Below, piece by piece: positions 9,677 through 20,500 of a DNA stretch of 60,236 bases. Each line of letters begins with the position of its first letter. The stretch's first letter is position 1. Source of the stretch: an uncultured Bacteriovoracaceae bacterium. Lineage in GTDB: Bacteria > Bdellovibrionota > Bacteriovoracia > Bacteriovoracales > Bacteriovoracaceae. Below the pieces are notes generated by a model that did not search any database, had not been told where the DNA came from, and saw only the letters and a program-made list of their open reading frames with translations. Location of the stretch: the NCBI GenBank assembly GCA_938017795.1, contig CALIJZ010000007.1, positions 1 through 60,236 on the forward strand, in the 5' to 3' direction. The position numbers and the translations under genes were made by a program.

Positions 9677-11296
9677 TTACCTTTTTTGGATAAAGTCAGT
9701 TCCAATAATTTCTTTTCTTAATTTTTTTAAATCCGCACATCTTTCAAACTTAAAATCTTCTCTTATTTCAAAAACATCTATAAAGACATCAATTTTTCTT
9801 TTAAAACGATTAATATTCTTCTTACAAATTTTAGGCAATAAATTGGAGAATGTACGATTTACTAATTCTAATCGATAGGTATACGAACTCGTATCAATCC
9901 AATGATATCCTGTTCTCCAGCCTTTAACATCTGGTTGGCTAAATAGGCCCTGTTTTGCAAGTTTCAAAATATGCGTAATTGAATTAACATTTTTCTTATC
10001 TAATTTTTGATGGCTAAAAATTTTGTAAATATTTAGAAAAACTTCTAAAGGAGACCTTACATGAGTAAGTTTATTCTTAGACGAATAAAGAAGTTTACTT
10101 GTAAGCATTGATTTATAAATTGTTTTTAATTCAAAATTACTTTTATAGAACTTTTTTTGAATTTTATTTAATTCTCTTTGATATTGTGGATGATTTGGTG
10201 AAATGAATTCACTTAAGATTTTATCTGTCACAAACCTAGCAATTTGCTTGCCTCTTCTTTTAAATAAAACTTCTATTAAGCTATAGGTATTAGTCACAAA
10301 GGACTGTGCTTTTGGAATTTGATCAAAGCCTTCTACAAAACAAGCTTCAGAAAAAATATCTTTTTTAGGATGGGCTTTTATTGATTTATTAAAATCACTC
10401 CATTTTTTTGTAAATACTAATTTCCTAGAAAAACGATCTACACTATATCCCGTTAAGGCCTGAGCTGCATTTTTAATATCATCTTCAGTGTAGCAATTTC
10501 CAGCACCATTATCTGGATTCACTCCAAGAGTAAAAAGCTCCATGAGCTCTCTAGCATAGTTTTCATTTGGTGCCTGGCATTTACCATCAACCTTTATACA
10601 TTTATTCCCATCACCATCAAGATATTTTAGCATAGCAGGATCAAGTGTGATTTTATGTACAAGTTCTTTAAAGTTTCCTAATACATTTTCTCTTATTAGA
10701 TTATATTGATCATGCATCATTGGAACAGATCTAGACTCACGCAAAGTTGAGACAAAATGATTTTGAAAAAATAAAGACATTTTATCAAGGAAGCCATTTT
10801 CATTTTGAATCCAAGTATTTAATGAAGATGTTTGAAAATGCTTATATAATTTGGAATTTAGTCTCCCTTGAAACCCACTACCACGAGTTAAATGATTTTG
10901 AAATTCTTCTAAAGTTAGTTCTTCAAGTTTGGGTATGCCTCTAAAATTTAATTTAGTTTCTAAGACTAGCTCTCGAAAGTTATTATAATTTCTTTTTAAA
11001 GTTTGCTCTTTTAATGATTCATCGCACTTATATTTTCTTCTGACAAAGCAGTTAAACCCAGACTCCATTAGAAAATTTACTTTATGTAGCCATGAATATT
11101 CAATATTTTCTTCTTCGAGGGAATATCTAAGAATATAGTCCGCAGCTTTATCTTTATCTAGCTTTTTCAATTTATCTAAGATTTTCGTATCGATATAACC
11201 AAAAGTCTTATTTAAAAGTTGATAGGAATCACTAGGGCTTAGTGCAAATGATAAGGAATTTGAAAGAACAAAAGTTAAAATTAAGAAGGTCTTCAT
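9677..11296 (-). CDS. DUF1800 family protein, exported
   Basis: 539 residues from the ATG at 11296, which starts a clean Sec signal (MKTFLILTFVLSNSLSFA). A longer reading frame to 11425 adds 43 residues of non-signal character and is rejected. DUF1800 features are visible: HFVSTLRES-type segment with MMHDQYNLIRENVLGNF, the signature ENYARELMELFTLGV, then AAQALTGYS and, late, PLEVFLNIYK and a GxRTGYHWIDTSS-like motif. The family has no agreed biochemical role. Its partner DUF1501 gene follows 7 bases downstream. Pairs of this type are common in marine and predatory bacteria; the Tat signal of the partner suggests that both mature proteins end up in the periplasm or beyond. Confidence 0.88.
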   Translation of the reverse strand: MKTFLILTFVLSNSLSFALSPSDSYQLLNKTFGYIDTKILDKLKKLDKDKAADYILRYSLEEENIEYSWLHKVNFLMESGFNCFVRRKYKCDESLKEQTLKRNYNNFRELVLETKLNFRGIPKLEELTLEEFQNHLTRGSGFQGRLNSKLYKHFQTSSLNTWIQNENGFLDKMSLFFQNHFVSTLRESRSVPMMHDQYNLIRENVLGNFKELVHKITLDPAMLKYLDGDGNKCIKVDGKCQAPNENYARELMELFTLGVNPDNGAGNCYTEDDIKNAAQALTGYSVDRFSRKLVFTKKWSDFNKSIKAHPKKDIFSEACFVEGFDQIPKAQSFVTNTYSLIEVLFKRRGKQIARFVTDKILSEFISPNHPQYQRELNKIQKKFYKSNFELKTIYKSMLTSKLLYSSKNKLTHVRSPLEVFLNIYKIFSHQKLDKKNVNSITHILKLAKQGLFSQPDVKGWRTGYHWIDTSSYTYRLELVNRTFSNLLPKICKKNINRFKRKIDVFIDVFEIREDFKFERCADLKKLRKEIIGTDFIQKR

Positions 11297-11665
11297 ATCA
11301 TAGATATAATGAGATCTTTTGCATATATCAACTACCAGAGTTAGGTGTTGAAAAATATACACCTCTTTTGTAAAAATTGACCCTCTCAAATGGCATGTTT
11401 TTGAGTAGGGAGTACAATTATACAAATAGGTAATTTGGCACTTAAGGCATCTGCTAAATTCTTAGAGGAACTCTTTAATACAAACCCAATTGGTTACCGA
11501 GAATTTATCGAACCATTATTATTGGCAGGATTTAAACCTGAAAACATTGAAAAATATGAGTTTTAAATTTATATAAAAATAAGAATATAAAAGATTCTTT
11601 TGAGAGTTTGATTTTGGATATTAAAAACTTTCACAATATTTAAGATTTATAAATTTATAGTAAAA
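11297..11665. other. 369-base gap between DUF1800 and purA genes
   Basis: Besides a short plus-strand reading frame at 11435-11566 I see no gene here. The part beside the DUF1800 start (11297-11420) is its promoter region; the part beside the purA stop (11567-11665) is very AT-rich without a clear hairpin plus T-run. Confidence 0.5.
11435..11566 (+). pseudogene. Short reading frame or gene remnant (43 codons)
   Basis: A frame running to the TAA at 11564-11566 encodes 43 well-balanced residues from a possible TTG at 11435 (LALKASAKFLEELFN, later GYREFIEPLLLAGF). A short AGG lies 5-7 bases before the TTG. The frame stays open a few codons further upstream but has no ATG or GTG there. It looks like real protein sequence, so it is either a tiny gene on the opposite strand to both neighbours or the preserved C-terminal end of a deleted gene. 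I do not recognise the family. Confidence 0.3.
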
Positions 11666-12946
<1,281 letters not shown>

Positions 12947-13004
12947 TTATGCATCTCAATGTCTCATACTCTTTTATAGTTGGAAAAGCTAAACTTCTTG
13001 ATAA

Positions 13005-13056
13005 TCTCTTACGAGAGAGTGTGTTTTTTGACTAGAAATAGTCAGCTGAAATTATT
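13005..13056 (+). promoter_or_regulatory. Hairpins and candidate promoter in the purA-purB divergent region
   Basis: Two small hairpins follow each other: TCTCT/AGAGA around a TACG loop (13005-13018), and TGACTA/TAGTCA around a GAAA loop (13029-13044), with a run of six T between them. TTGACT at 13028-13033 plus AATTAT at 13050-13055 (16-base spacing) could form a promoter for purB, in which case the second palindrome covers the -35 box like an operator. If transcription starts further upstream, the hairpins lie in the leader of the purB-pyr operon. Seen: the symmetry. Inferred: any regulatory role. Confidence 0.35.
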
Positions 13057-13092
13057 TCCCCAAATTGCTAAATTAAAACAGAGGAATATCTA

Positions 13093-14379
13093 ATGATACC
13101 TCGTTACGATAGATCTGAGATCTCATCTATCTGGAGCGAGTCTCAAAAATTCCAATATTATTTAGATGTAGAACTTGCTTTGATCAAAGCGTTAGAAACA
13201 AAATCCATTGCTCCTAAGGGAAGTGCGGAAGCAATTAAAAAATCAGTTGAAATTAACCCTCAGAGAGTTAGAGAAATAGAGGCTGTAGTTCATCATGATA
13301 TTATTGCTTTTTGTACTATGATTACTGAGCAATTAGATCCAAAGCATGCCAGATTTTTTCATTATGGGGTTACAAGTTCTGATATTATAGACACAGCAAT
13401 TACTTTACAAATTAGAGAGTCTTTAAAGTTGATCATCGATCAGTTTAATACTTTTTTAAGTTCTATTAAAAAAGTGGTCGAAAAAACTTCTAATATCTTG
13501 GCCATGGGACGCTCTCATGGAATCTTTGCAGAACCTTTAATTTTTGGATCTAAGTTTTTAAGCTTTTATACTGAAAGCCTACGAAATTTTAATACTCTAA
13601 AAAATCTTTATGAAAATGAATTAACGGCTCAATTTAGTGGAGCAGTAGGTAGCTATACCATTATCGATCAAGAGATTGAAAGTTATGCTGCTAAAACTTT
13701 AGATTTAAAAGTTGAAGATATTTCTACTCAAATTATTCCTAGAGATAGAATTGCTAGAATTGTAAATTGTATCTCTATTAGTGCTACTAGCATTGAGAGA
13801 ATGGCTATAGAAATCAGGCATCTTCAACATAGTGATGTAGGGGAAGTTTTTGAAGGATTTTCTAAAGGACAAAAAGGCTCTTCAACTATGCCTCATAAGA
13901 AAAATCCTATTTCTTCTGAGAATTTAACGGGTATGGCCAGGATGTTGAGATCTTATTCTCAAATTGCAATGGAAAATATTTTATTATGGCACGAAAGAGA
14001 CATCAGTCATTCTTCTACTGAAAGATTATATCTTCCGGATTGTTTCGGTCTGTTTTATTATTCACTAAAAAGAATGAGTGGCGTTTTAAATAATTTAGTA
14101 GTTAAGACTGAAGTGATAGAAAATAAAGTTAAGAATAACTCTATGTATCTATCAAGCTTTTATCTACATCACTTATTAGTTAACACTGATGAAAGAAGAG
14201 AAGATTTATATAGAGCAGTTCAGGAAGCATCCTTTAAGGTAATGGAAACAAATGAGGATCTTTATGATATTTTAAAAAAATCGTTTCCCAATTCTAAATT
14301 ACCTCAGATGAATTTTGAAAAATTAAAAGATCATTACAAACTAAGATTTGAAAAAACCCTTGAGAGAGTTTTTATATGA
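13093..14379 (+). CDS. purB: Adenylosuccinate lyase
   Basis: Cleaves SAICAR to AICAR plus fumarate, and adenylosuccinate to AMP plus fumarate. 428 residues, normal for the bacterial enzyme. It starts MIPRYDR as usual, has the HHDIIAF and TSSDIIDTA motifs carrying active-site residues, and the superfamily signature GSSTMPHKKNP, which includes the mobile catalytic Ser loop. AGAGGA lies 8 bases before the ATG. It is the first gene of a run of eight, overlapping pyrB by 4 bases (ATGA). A purine gene thus heads the pyrimidine operon. Confidence 0.98.
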   Translation: MIPRYDRSEISSIWSESQKFQYYLDVELALIKALETKSIAPKGSAEAIKKSVEINPQRVREIEAVVHHDIIAFCTMITEQLDPKHARFFHYGVTSSDIIDTAITLQIRESLKLIIDQFNTFLSSIKKVVEKTSNILAMGRSHGIFAEPLIFGSKFLSFYTESLRNFNTLKNLYENELTAQFSGAVGSYTIIDQEIESYAAKTLDLKVEDISTQIIPRDRIARIVNCISISATSIERMAIEIRHLQHSDVGEVFEGFSKGQKGSSTMPHKKNPISSENLTGMARMLRSYSQIAMENILLWHERDISHSSTERLYLPDCFGLFYYSLKRMSGVLNNLVVKTEVIENKVKNNSMYLSSFYLHHLLVNTDERREDLYRAVQEASFKVMETNEDLYDILKKSFPNSKLPQMNFEKLKDHYKLRFEKTLERVFI

Positions 14380-15257
14380 AAAACTTCTTAAGTATTAAAA
14401 GTTTATCTAAAGAGGATTTAGATCACTTAATAGTATTAGCTAGAAAATTTAAAAACGGCGATATTGGTTTATATTCTAAAAAATCAAAACATGTTTTAAA
14501 ATTATTTTTAGAACCAAGTACTAGAACTGCACTTTCATTTGAAATTGCTTGTAAAAACCTTGGTGTGAATTTTTCTATTTTAGATTTAGAGGACTCTAGT
14601 CTTACAAAGGGTGAGAGTATTTTAGAAACGCTTAAAAATGTTCATGCTCTAGGTTTTGAAGCTGCCATCATTAGGATTAAAGAAGAAGGGATTTTAGCAG
14701 ATATTGCTGACACTTTAGATATTAGCTTAATTAATGCAGGAGAAGGTAAGATTGAACATCCATCACAGGCCCTATTAGATGCCATCACTATTAACGATGA
14801 ATTCAAAGGTTTAAATGGATTAAAGATTGGCATTATTGGAGATATTAATCACTCTCGAGTGGCATCATCTAATGTTGATCTTTTATCTAAGTTTGATTCA
14901 GAAGTGAGAGTTTTCCAGCCTAGTGAATTTGGAGAACTTAACGATCAAAAATATAAACCTGAAGATGTAGACTCAATTTATAAGAACTCTGATGTAGTAA
15001 TGGTTTTAAGAAATCAATATGAGCGTCATCAAAATATAGATGTTTCAAAAGATCAATATTTAGAAAAGTACGGCCTTAATATTAAGCGTTTACAAAATTT
15101 AAAAAAGGGAAGCATTGTCATGCATCCAGGCCCCTTTAATAGAGGTGTTGAAATTTGTGATGAAGTATTAACACATGACAAATGTAGGTTTTACAAACAA
15201 GTTGAAAACGGAGTCTACGCGAGAATGGCTATTTTAAAAGAGGTATTAAATGGATAA
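14376..15257 (+). CDS. pyrB: Aspartate carbamoyltransferase catalytic subunit
   Basis: Joins carbamoyl phosphate and aspartate to carbamoyl-aspartate, the committed step of pyrimidine synthesis. 293 residues, a little shorter than the usual ~305. The carbamoyl-phosphate motif FLEPSTRTALSFE is near 46-58, and HPSQALLDA near 128-136 carries further active-site residues; HPGPFNRGVE is towards the end. No regulatory-subunit gene (pyrI) is nearby, which fits the type that works without PyrI. The ATG overlaps the purB stop by 4 bases, and the next gene, pyrC, starts 8 bases before its own stop. Confidence 0.97.
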   Translation: MKNFLSIKSLSKEDLDHLIVLARKFKNGDIGLYSKKSKHVLKLFLEPSTRTALSFEIACKNLGVNFSILDLEDSSLTKGESILETLKNVHALGFEAAIIRIKEEGILADIADTLDISLINAGEGKIEHPSQALLDAITINDEFKGLNGLKIGIIGDINHSRVASSNVDLLSKFDSEVRVFQPSEFGELNDQKYKPEDVDSIYKNSDVVMVLRNQYERHQNIDVSKDQYLEKYGLNIKRLQNLKKGSIVMHPGPFNRGVEICDEVLTHDKCRFYKQVENGVYARMAILKEVLNG

Positions 15258-16527
15258 GATTCTTTTAAAGAATGCTAAAGATATTTTTAATAAAACAGTT
15301 GATCTACTTATTGTAGGCAATAAGATTTCCGCAATAGGTGAGATCCATGGAAAGATTGATGCTCAAATAATCGATGCTAAAGGAAAGACTCTTTTACCTG
15401 GATTAGTGGATATGCAAGTTCATTTAAGAGACTTCGCTCAAGCTTATAAGGAAACAGTTAAATCTGGTACTATGGCCGCTAGTAGGGGGGGATTTACAAG
15501 TATTGCTTGTATGCCTAATACTTCTCCATGTCTGGATAGTTTAGAAGTTCTTAATATGTTGTCTGACAAAGTGATGGAATCTGCTACCTGTAAGGTAATA
15601 CCGATACCGGCCATGACTAAAGATATTGCGGGCGTGGAAGTAGTTGATTATAAAATTTATGAAGATTATGGAATTTGCGCGATTACAGATGATGGTCGTG
15701 GAGTTCAAGATGATGAAGTAATGAGAAAAGTTTTCATCCATGCTAAAGAGCATAATTTAAAGCTCATGCAACACTGTGAAGTTGAAAAAATCTCTCAAGG
15801 AGCTCCTTTACATAAAGGTGAAAAGTCTGATGAATTAAATGTTTCTGGTCAAACTGGTTTAGCCGAGAGTGAAATGGTTAAACGTGATATTAACCTTTTA
15901 AGAGAAATAGGAGGCCATTATCATGTTCTTCATATCAGTGCCAAAGAATCTATAGAACATGTAAGAGCTGCTAAAAAAGAAGGCCTAAATGTAACCTGTG
16001 AAGTTACCCCGCACCACTTATTATTATGTGATGAAGATATTCCTGGAGCTAACACCCATTACAAAATGAATCCACCTCTAAGAGGCAAGCAAGATCTTAT
16101 TGCTCTCAATGAAGCTCTGTTAGATGGTACTATTGATATGATTACAACTGATCATGCTCCCCATACTGAAGAAGAGAAATCTTTTGGTCTAGAACAAGCT
16201 CCTTTTGGAATTGTTGGTCTAGAAACAGCTCTTGCTTTGATTTATACCAATTATGTAAAAACGAAAAAAATTAGTATGCAACAATTAGTTGATTTTATGT
16301 GTATTAAGCCAATAGAGATTTTTGGGATTAATAATGGAAGTCTCAAAAATGGAGACCTTGCTGATTTATGTTTGGTCGATTTAGAAGAACCCAAAGTGGT
16401 TACACCTGATGAGTTTACTTCTAAGGGTAAGAATACACCTTTTACAGATTTAGAATTATATGGATGGCCTATATTAACCATTTGCGAAGGCAAAATAACT
16501 TATAAAGACGAAAATTATGATTTTTAA
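15250..16527 (+). CDS. pyrC: Dihydroorotase (type I, Q-x-H metal motif)
   Basis: Cyclises carbamoyl-aspartate to dihydroorotate. 425 residues. Amidohydrolase features are present: a metal motif near 54-60 read as DMQVHLR, GGFTSIACMPNT, LMQHCE and HISAKES with metal-binding His, KMNPPLR for substrate, and TDHAPH with the catalytic Asp. The first His of the usual H-x-H is Gln56; His58 is kept. Q-V-H versions exist in other dihydroorotase lineages (from memory, Bacteroidetes-like), so the enzyme need not be dead, and no other dihydroorotase gene is in the window. AGAGG lies just before the ATG. Overlaps pyrB by 8 and carA by 11 bases. Confidence 0.93.
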   Translation: MDKILLKNAKDIFNKTVDLLIVGNKISAIGEIHGKIDAQIIDAKGKTLLPGLVDMQVHLRDFAQAYKETVKSGTMAASRGGFTSIACMPNTSPCLDSLEVLNMLSDKVMESATCKVIPIPAMTKDIAGVEVVDYKIYEDYGICAITDDGRGVQDDEVMRKVFIHAKEHNLKLMQHCEVEKISQGAPLHKGEKSDELNVSGQTGLAESEMVKRDINLLREIGGHYHVLHISAKESIEHVRAAKKEGLNVTCEVTPHHLLLCDEDIPGANTHYKMNPPLRGKQDLIALNEALLDGTIDMITTDHAPHTEEEKSFGLEQAPFGIVGLETALALIYTNYVKTKKISMQQLVDFMCIKPIEIFGINNGSLKNGDLADLCLVDLEEPKVVTPDEFTSKGKNTPFTDLELYGWPILTICEGKITYKDENYDF

Positions 16528-17593
16528 TGGAAAATTAGTTTTAGAAGATGGAAGTGAATTTCGAGGAGTCTTAATCGGAGCAAAACTTGCTAAATCAGAA
16601 GTTGGTGAAGTTGTCTTTAATACTTCAATGGTTGGATATCAAGAGATTCTATCAGATCCTAGTTATTGTGATCAGATTATATGTATGACTTACCCTTTGA
16701 TCGGAAATTACGGCGTGAGTAAAGAATTTTTTGAATCTAGAGATATTTTTTGTAAAGGGCTTATTGTTAAAGATTTATGTAATCATCCATCTCACTTTAG
16801 TAATGATGAAAAACTTGAAAATCTTTTAAAAGAAAAAGAATTATGTGGTCTTACAAATGTAGATACTCGTGCTTTAACAAAGAAATTAAGAGAGCATGGA
16901 ACAATTAAAGGAATGATCGTTTCAGCTAATAAAGATACTTCCGAAGTTGTAGCTAAGCTTAAAAAGATTGTTTTAGATAAACAGGTTAGTAAAGTTAGCT
17001 TTTCAGGTGAGCAAATCTTTGAAACTTTAGGAGCTAATAAGCATGTTGTCTTATATGACTTTGGGTCAAAAAATAATATTTTAGAAAACTTAAAAAAATC
17101 TTATAAAGTAACAGTTGTACCTTTTGATACCCCTTATAAAAGAATAAAAGAAATTAATCCAGATGGTATTTGTTTATCTAATGGCCCTGGAGATCCTGAA
17201 GAACTTAAGAATGTAATTGAAGTAATAAAAAAACTTCAAGATGAATATCCAATCTTTGGCATTTGCTTGGGCCATCAATTATTAGCACTTGCTAATGGTG
17301 CTAAAACTAAAAAAATGCTTTATGGGCACAGGGGAGGTAATCACCCTGTGAAGGATTTGGAGACAGGGCGAGTTTATATTAGCTCTCAAAACCATGGATA
17401 TGTTGTGACTGATGATTCTTTAGAAAAAGCTAATTTGATTCCTTGGTTTATTAATGTGAATGATAAAACTGTTGAAGGAATAAAAGTGAAAGATAAATCA
17501 GCGATCTCAGTTCAGTTTCACCCAGAACATTGTCCGGGGCCAAGAGATACAAATTTTTTATTTAACGAATTTGAAAAATTGATGGAGTCATAA
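16517..17593 (+). CDS. carA: Carbamoyl-phosphate synthase small (glutaminase) subunit
   Basis: Hydrolyses glutamine and channels ammonia to CarB to make carbamoyl phosphate. 358 residues, typical. The N-terminal CPSase domain shows FNTSMVGYQEILSDPSY near 34-50; the class I glutamine amidotransferase domain carries the Cys nucleophile in FGICLGHQLLA and the His/Glu pair in QFHPEHCPGP. It starts inside the 3' end of pyrC, and its TAA is immediately followed by the TTG start of carB, so the two subunits are made together. Its product feeds PyrB here and could also supply the carbamoyltransferase at 49-51 kb. Confidence 0.97.
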   Translation: MIFNGKLVLEDGSEFRGVLIGAKLAKSEVGEVVFNTSMVGYQEILSDPSYCDQIICMTYPLIGNYGVSKEFFESRDIFCKGLIVKDLCNHPSHFSNDEKLENLLKEKELCGLTNVDTRALTKKLREHGTIKGMIVSANKDTSEVVAKLKKIVLDKQVSKVSFSGEQIFETLGANKHVVLYDFGSKNNILENLKKSYKVTVVPFDTPYKRIKEINPDGICLSNGPGDPEELKNVIEVIKKLQDEYPIFGICLGHQLLALANGAKTKKMLYGHRGGNHPVKDLETGRVYISSQNHGYVVTDDSLEKANLIPWFINVNDKTVEGIKVKDKSAISVQFHPEHCPGPRDTNFLFNEFEKLMES

Positions 17594-20500
17594 TTGAAAG
17601 AATACAAAAAAGTTTTAGTTATCGGTTCAGGACCAATTATTATAGGTCAAGCCGCTGAGTTTGATTATTCAGGATCGCAGTGTTTACAAGTTTTAAAAGA
17701 ACTTGGAATAAAAAGTGTGTTGATCAATTCAAACCCTGCGACTATCATGACCGATGAAACAATGGCCGATGTTGTATATTTAGAGCCTATTACTGATGAG
17801 TTTGTAAAAAAAATCGTAATTAAAGAGCGGCCTGATGCGGTACTAAGTTCTTTCGGTGGTCAAACTGCTTTGAACATTTCCAAATCATTAGCTGAATCTG
17901 GTTTTTTTGATAAATATAATGTTGATGTTTTAGGATCTAATCTTGAAACAATTAAGACTGCAGAAGATCGATTTCTTTTTAGAGAAAAGATGATGATGAT
18001 GGGTATTGCGGTTCCCGAAGGACAAATCGTCTCAACAATGGAAAAAGGTAAAGCAGTTTTAAAAGAATATGGTCTTCCTTTGATTATTAGACCTGCTTAC
18101 ACTCTTGGTGGAGCCGGTGGAGGATTAGTTTCTACTGAAGAAGAATTTTTTGAAATATTATCTAAAGGATTACACCTTTCATCAATTACTCAATGTTTAG
18201 TTGAGAAAAGTATCGCAGGTTATAAAGAAGTTGAGTATGAAGTTATCCGTGATAGAGATGATAATACCGTTATTATTTGTAATATGGAAAATATCGATCC
18301 TGTAGGAGTTCATACTGGAGATAGTATTGTTATTGCTCCATCTCAAACTCTGTCTGATACAGACTATCAAAACTTAAGAGATTTATCTTTAAATGTCGTA
18401 AGAGCTTTGAAAATTGAGGGTGCTTGCAATGTCCAATTAGCTTTGGATCCACATTCTAAGGATTGTATTATTATTGAAGTAAACCCAAGAGTCAGTCGTT
18501 CATCTGCTCTTGCTTCAAAAGCAACAGGATATCCTATTGCTAAAATTTCTACTTTTATTGCTTTAGGACAATGCTTAGATGAGATTATTAATCCGATCAC
18601 AGGGAAAACATATGCATCATTTGAGCCGAGCATAGATTATATTGTTTCTAAAATACCTAGATGGCCTTTTGATAAATTTCAAACGGCTAATAGAAAACTC
18701 GGATCTCAGATGAAATCTACTGGTGAGGTTATGGCCCTTGGTAGAACCTTTGAAGAGTCATTTTTGAAAGCAGTTCGTTCACTTGAATTAAAATATGATC
18801 ACTTACAAGATCCATACTTTACTGGTTGGAATAAAGAAGAACTTTTAGATTTCATCGCCAAGCAAAATGATAGAAGAATTTTTGCTGTTACTGAATTCTT
18901 AAGAATTGGTGGAGACCTTGAAGTAATTTATAAGAATACGATGATTGATCGATTTTTCTTAAACAAAATTTTAAAAATTATAAGAATAGAGCAAAGACTT
19001 GCCACAGAAGAATTAGATGAAAACTTTCTCTATTTTGTAAAGTCTATGGGATTTACTAATACAGCAATAGAGCGTTTTTCAAAGATTCCCTTAAAAGAAA
19101 TTGAAAACAAATTAAAAACTTTTAATATTGCTCCTGTTGTAAAACTGGTAGATTCATGTGCTGCTGAATTCCCTGCAGTAACTCCTTACTTCTATCAAAC
19201 TTATGAACAATATGATGAATTTGAAGAAGAAATAGAAAAAAAGATCGCTATTATAGGTTCTGGTCCAATTCGGATTGGGCAGGGAATCGAGTTTGATTAT
19301 TCGTGTGTTCACTCGCTACTTGCTTGTAGAAAACGAGGTTTTAAAACGATCATGATTAATAATAATCCAGAAACATGTTCAACAGACTTTTCTATGTCTG
19401 ATCGCTTATATTTTGAGCCCTTATATGGAGAAGATGTTTTAAATATTCTACATCGAGAAAAGCCAGAAGGGGTTATCGTTCAATTTGGTGGACAAACTTC
19501 TATTAACTTAGCTCAAGAGATTCATGATGCTGGCTTTAAAATTCTAGGAACAACTATAGAAAATATCTCTAAGTCAGAAGATAGAAAACAATTTGAAAAA
19601 TTATTAGATGATCAAAGTATAAATCGACCGATTGCCTTAACTTTATCTAGTAGAGATGAGTTAGATCAAGTTCTTCCTCAACTAGTTTTTCCAGTGATGG
19701 TGAGACCTTCCTTTGTTCTGGGTGGACAATTTATGGAGATTATTCATGAGGAAGATGATCTAAAACAATATTTAAAACAAGATATTCTCATCAACAAAGA
19801 TGCTCCATTATTACTTGATCAATATATTGAAGGTTTAGAGATTGAAGTTGATGGAATTAGTGATGGAGAACATGTTTGTATTCCGGGAATCATGGAACAT
19901 ATTGAAAGGGCAGGGGTACATTCAGGTGATTCGATGGCGGTTTACCCGCCGGTTAGATTATTTGATGAAGTAAAAGAAGCTGTAATTGAAATGACTACTA
20001 AGCTTGCTCGGGCATTATCTATTAAAGGAATTTTTAATATTCAATATATGTACAAAAAAGGAAAGGTTTATGTTATCGAGGTTAATCCTCGAGCTAGTAG
20101 GACTGTACCATTTCTATCTAAAATGACAGGTATTCAAATGGCTCAAGCTGCAACTGATCTCATGCTAGGAGCAAACTTTCATGATATCGGTTTAACAGAT
20201 GGGTTATTTAAGACACCTGATTTTTTCTCTGTAAAAGTTCCTGTTTTTTCTTTTGATAAATTAATTGGTGTTGAGCCAGCTCTTGGGCCTGAAATGAAAT
20301 CAACAGGCGAGGTGATTGGAAGAGATAAAAGTTTGTCATTAGCTTTATACAAAGGACTTCTAGCAGCCGGCATAGAATTACCACATTATGGGAATGTACT
20401 TTTTACTCTTTCTGATAGAGATAAAGGTGAATGTTTGGATCTTATTAAAAAGTTTAAGAGTTTAGGCTTTCTTTTACATGCTACTGAAGGAACAGCTAAA

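Noticed and set aside
11297..11425. N-terminal 43-residue extension of the DUF1800 protein
   Set aside because: The added residues would bury a good Sec signal; the ATG at 11296 starts directly with that signal.
13005..13029. Intrinsic terminator formed by the first hairpin and the T-run before purB
   Set aside because: The stem is only five pairs, mostly A-T-flanked, and the T-run starts five bases later; also no upstream plus-strand gene needs a terminator here.
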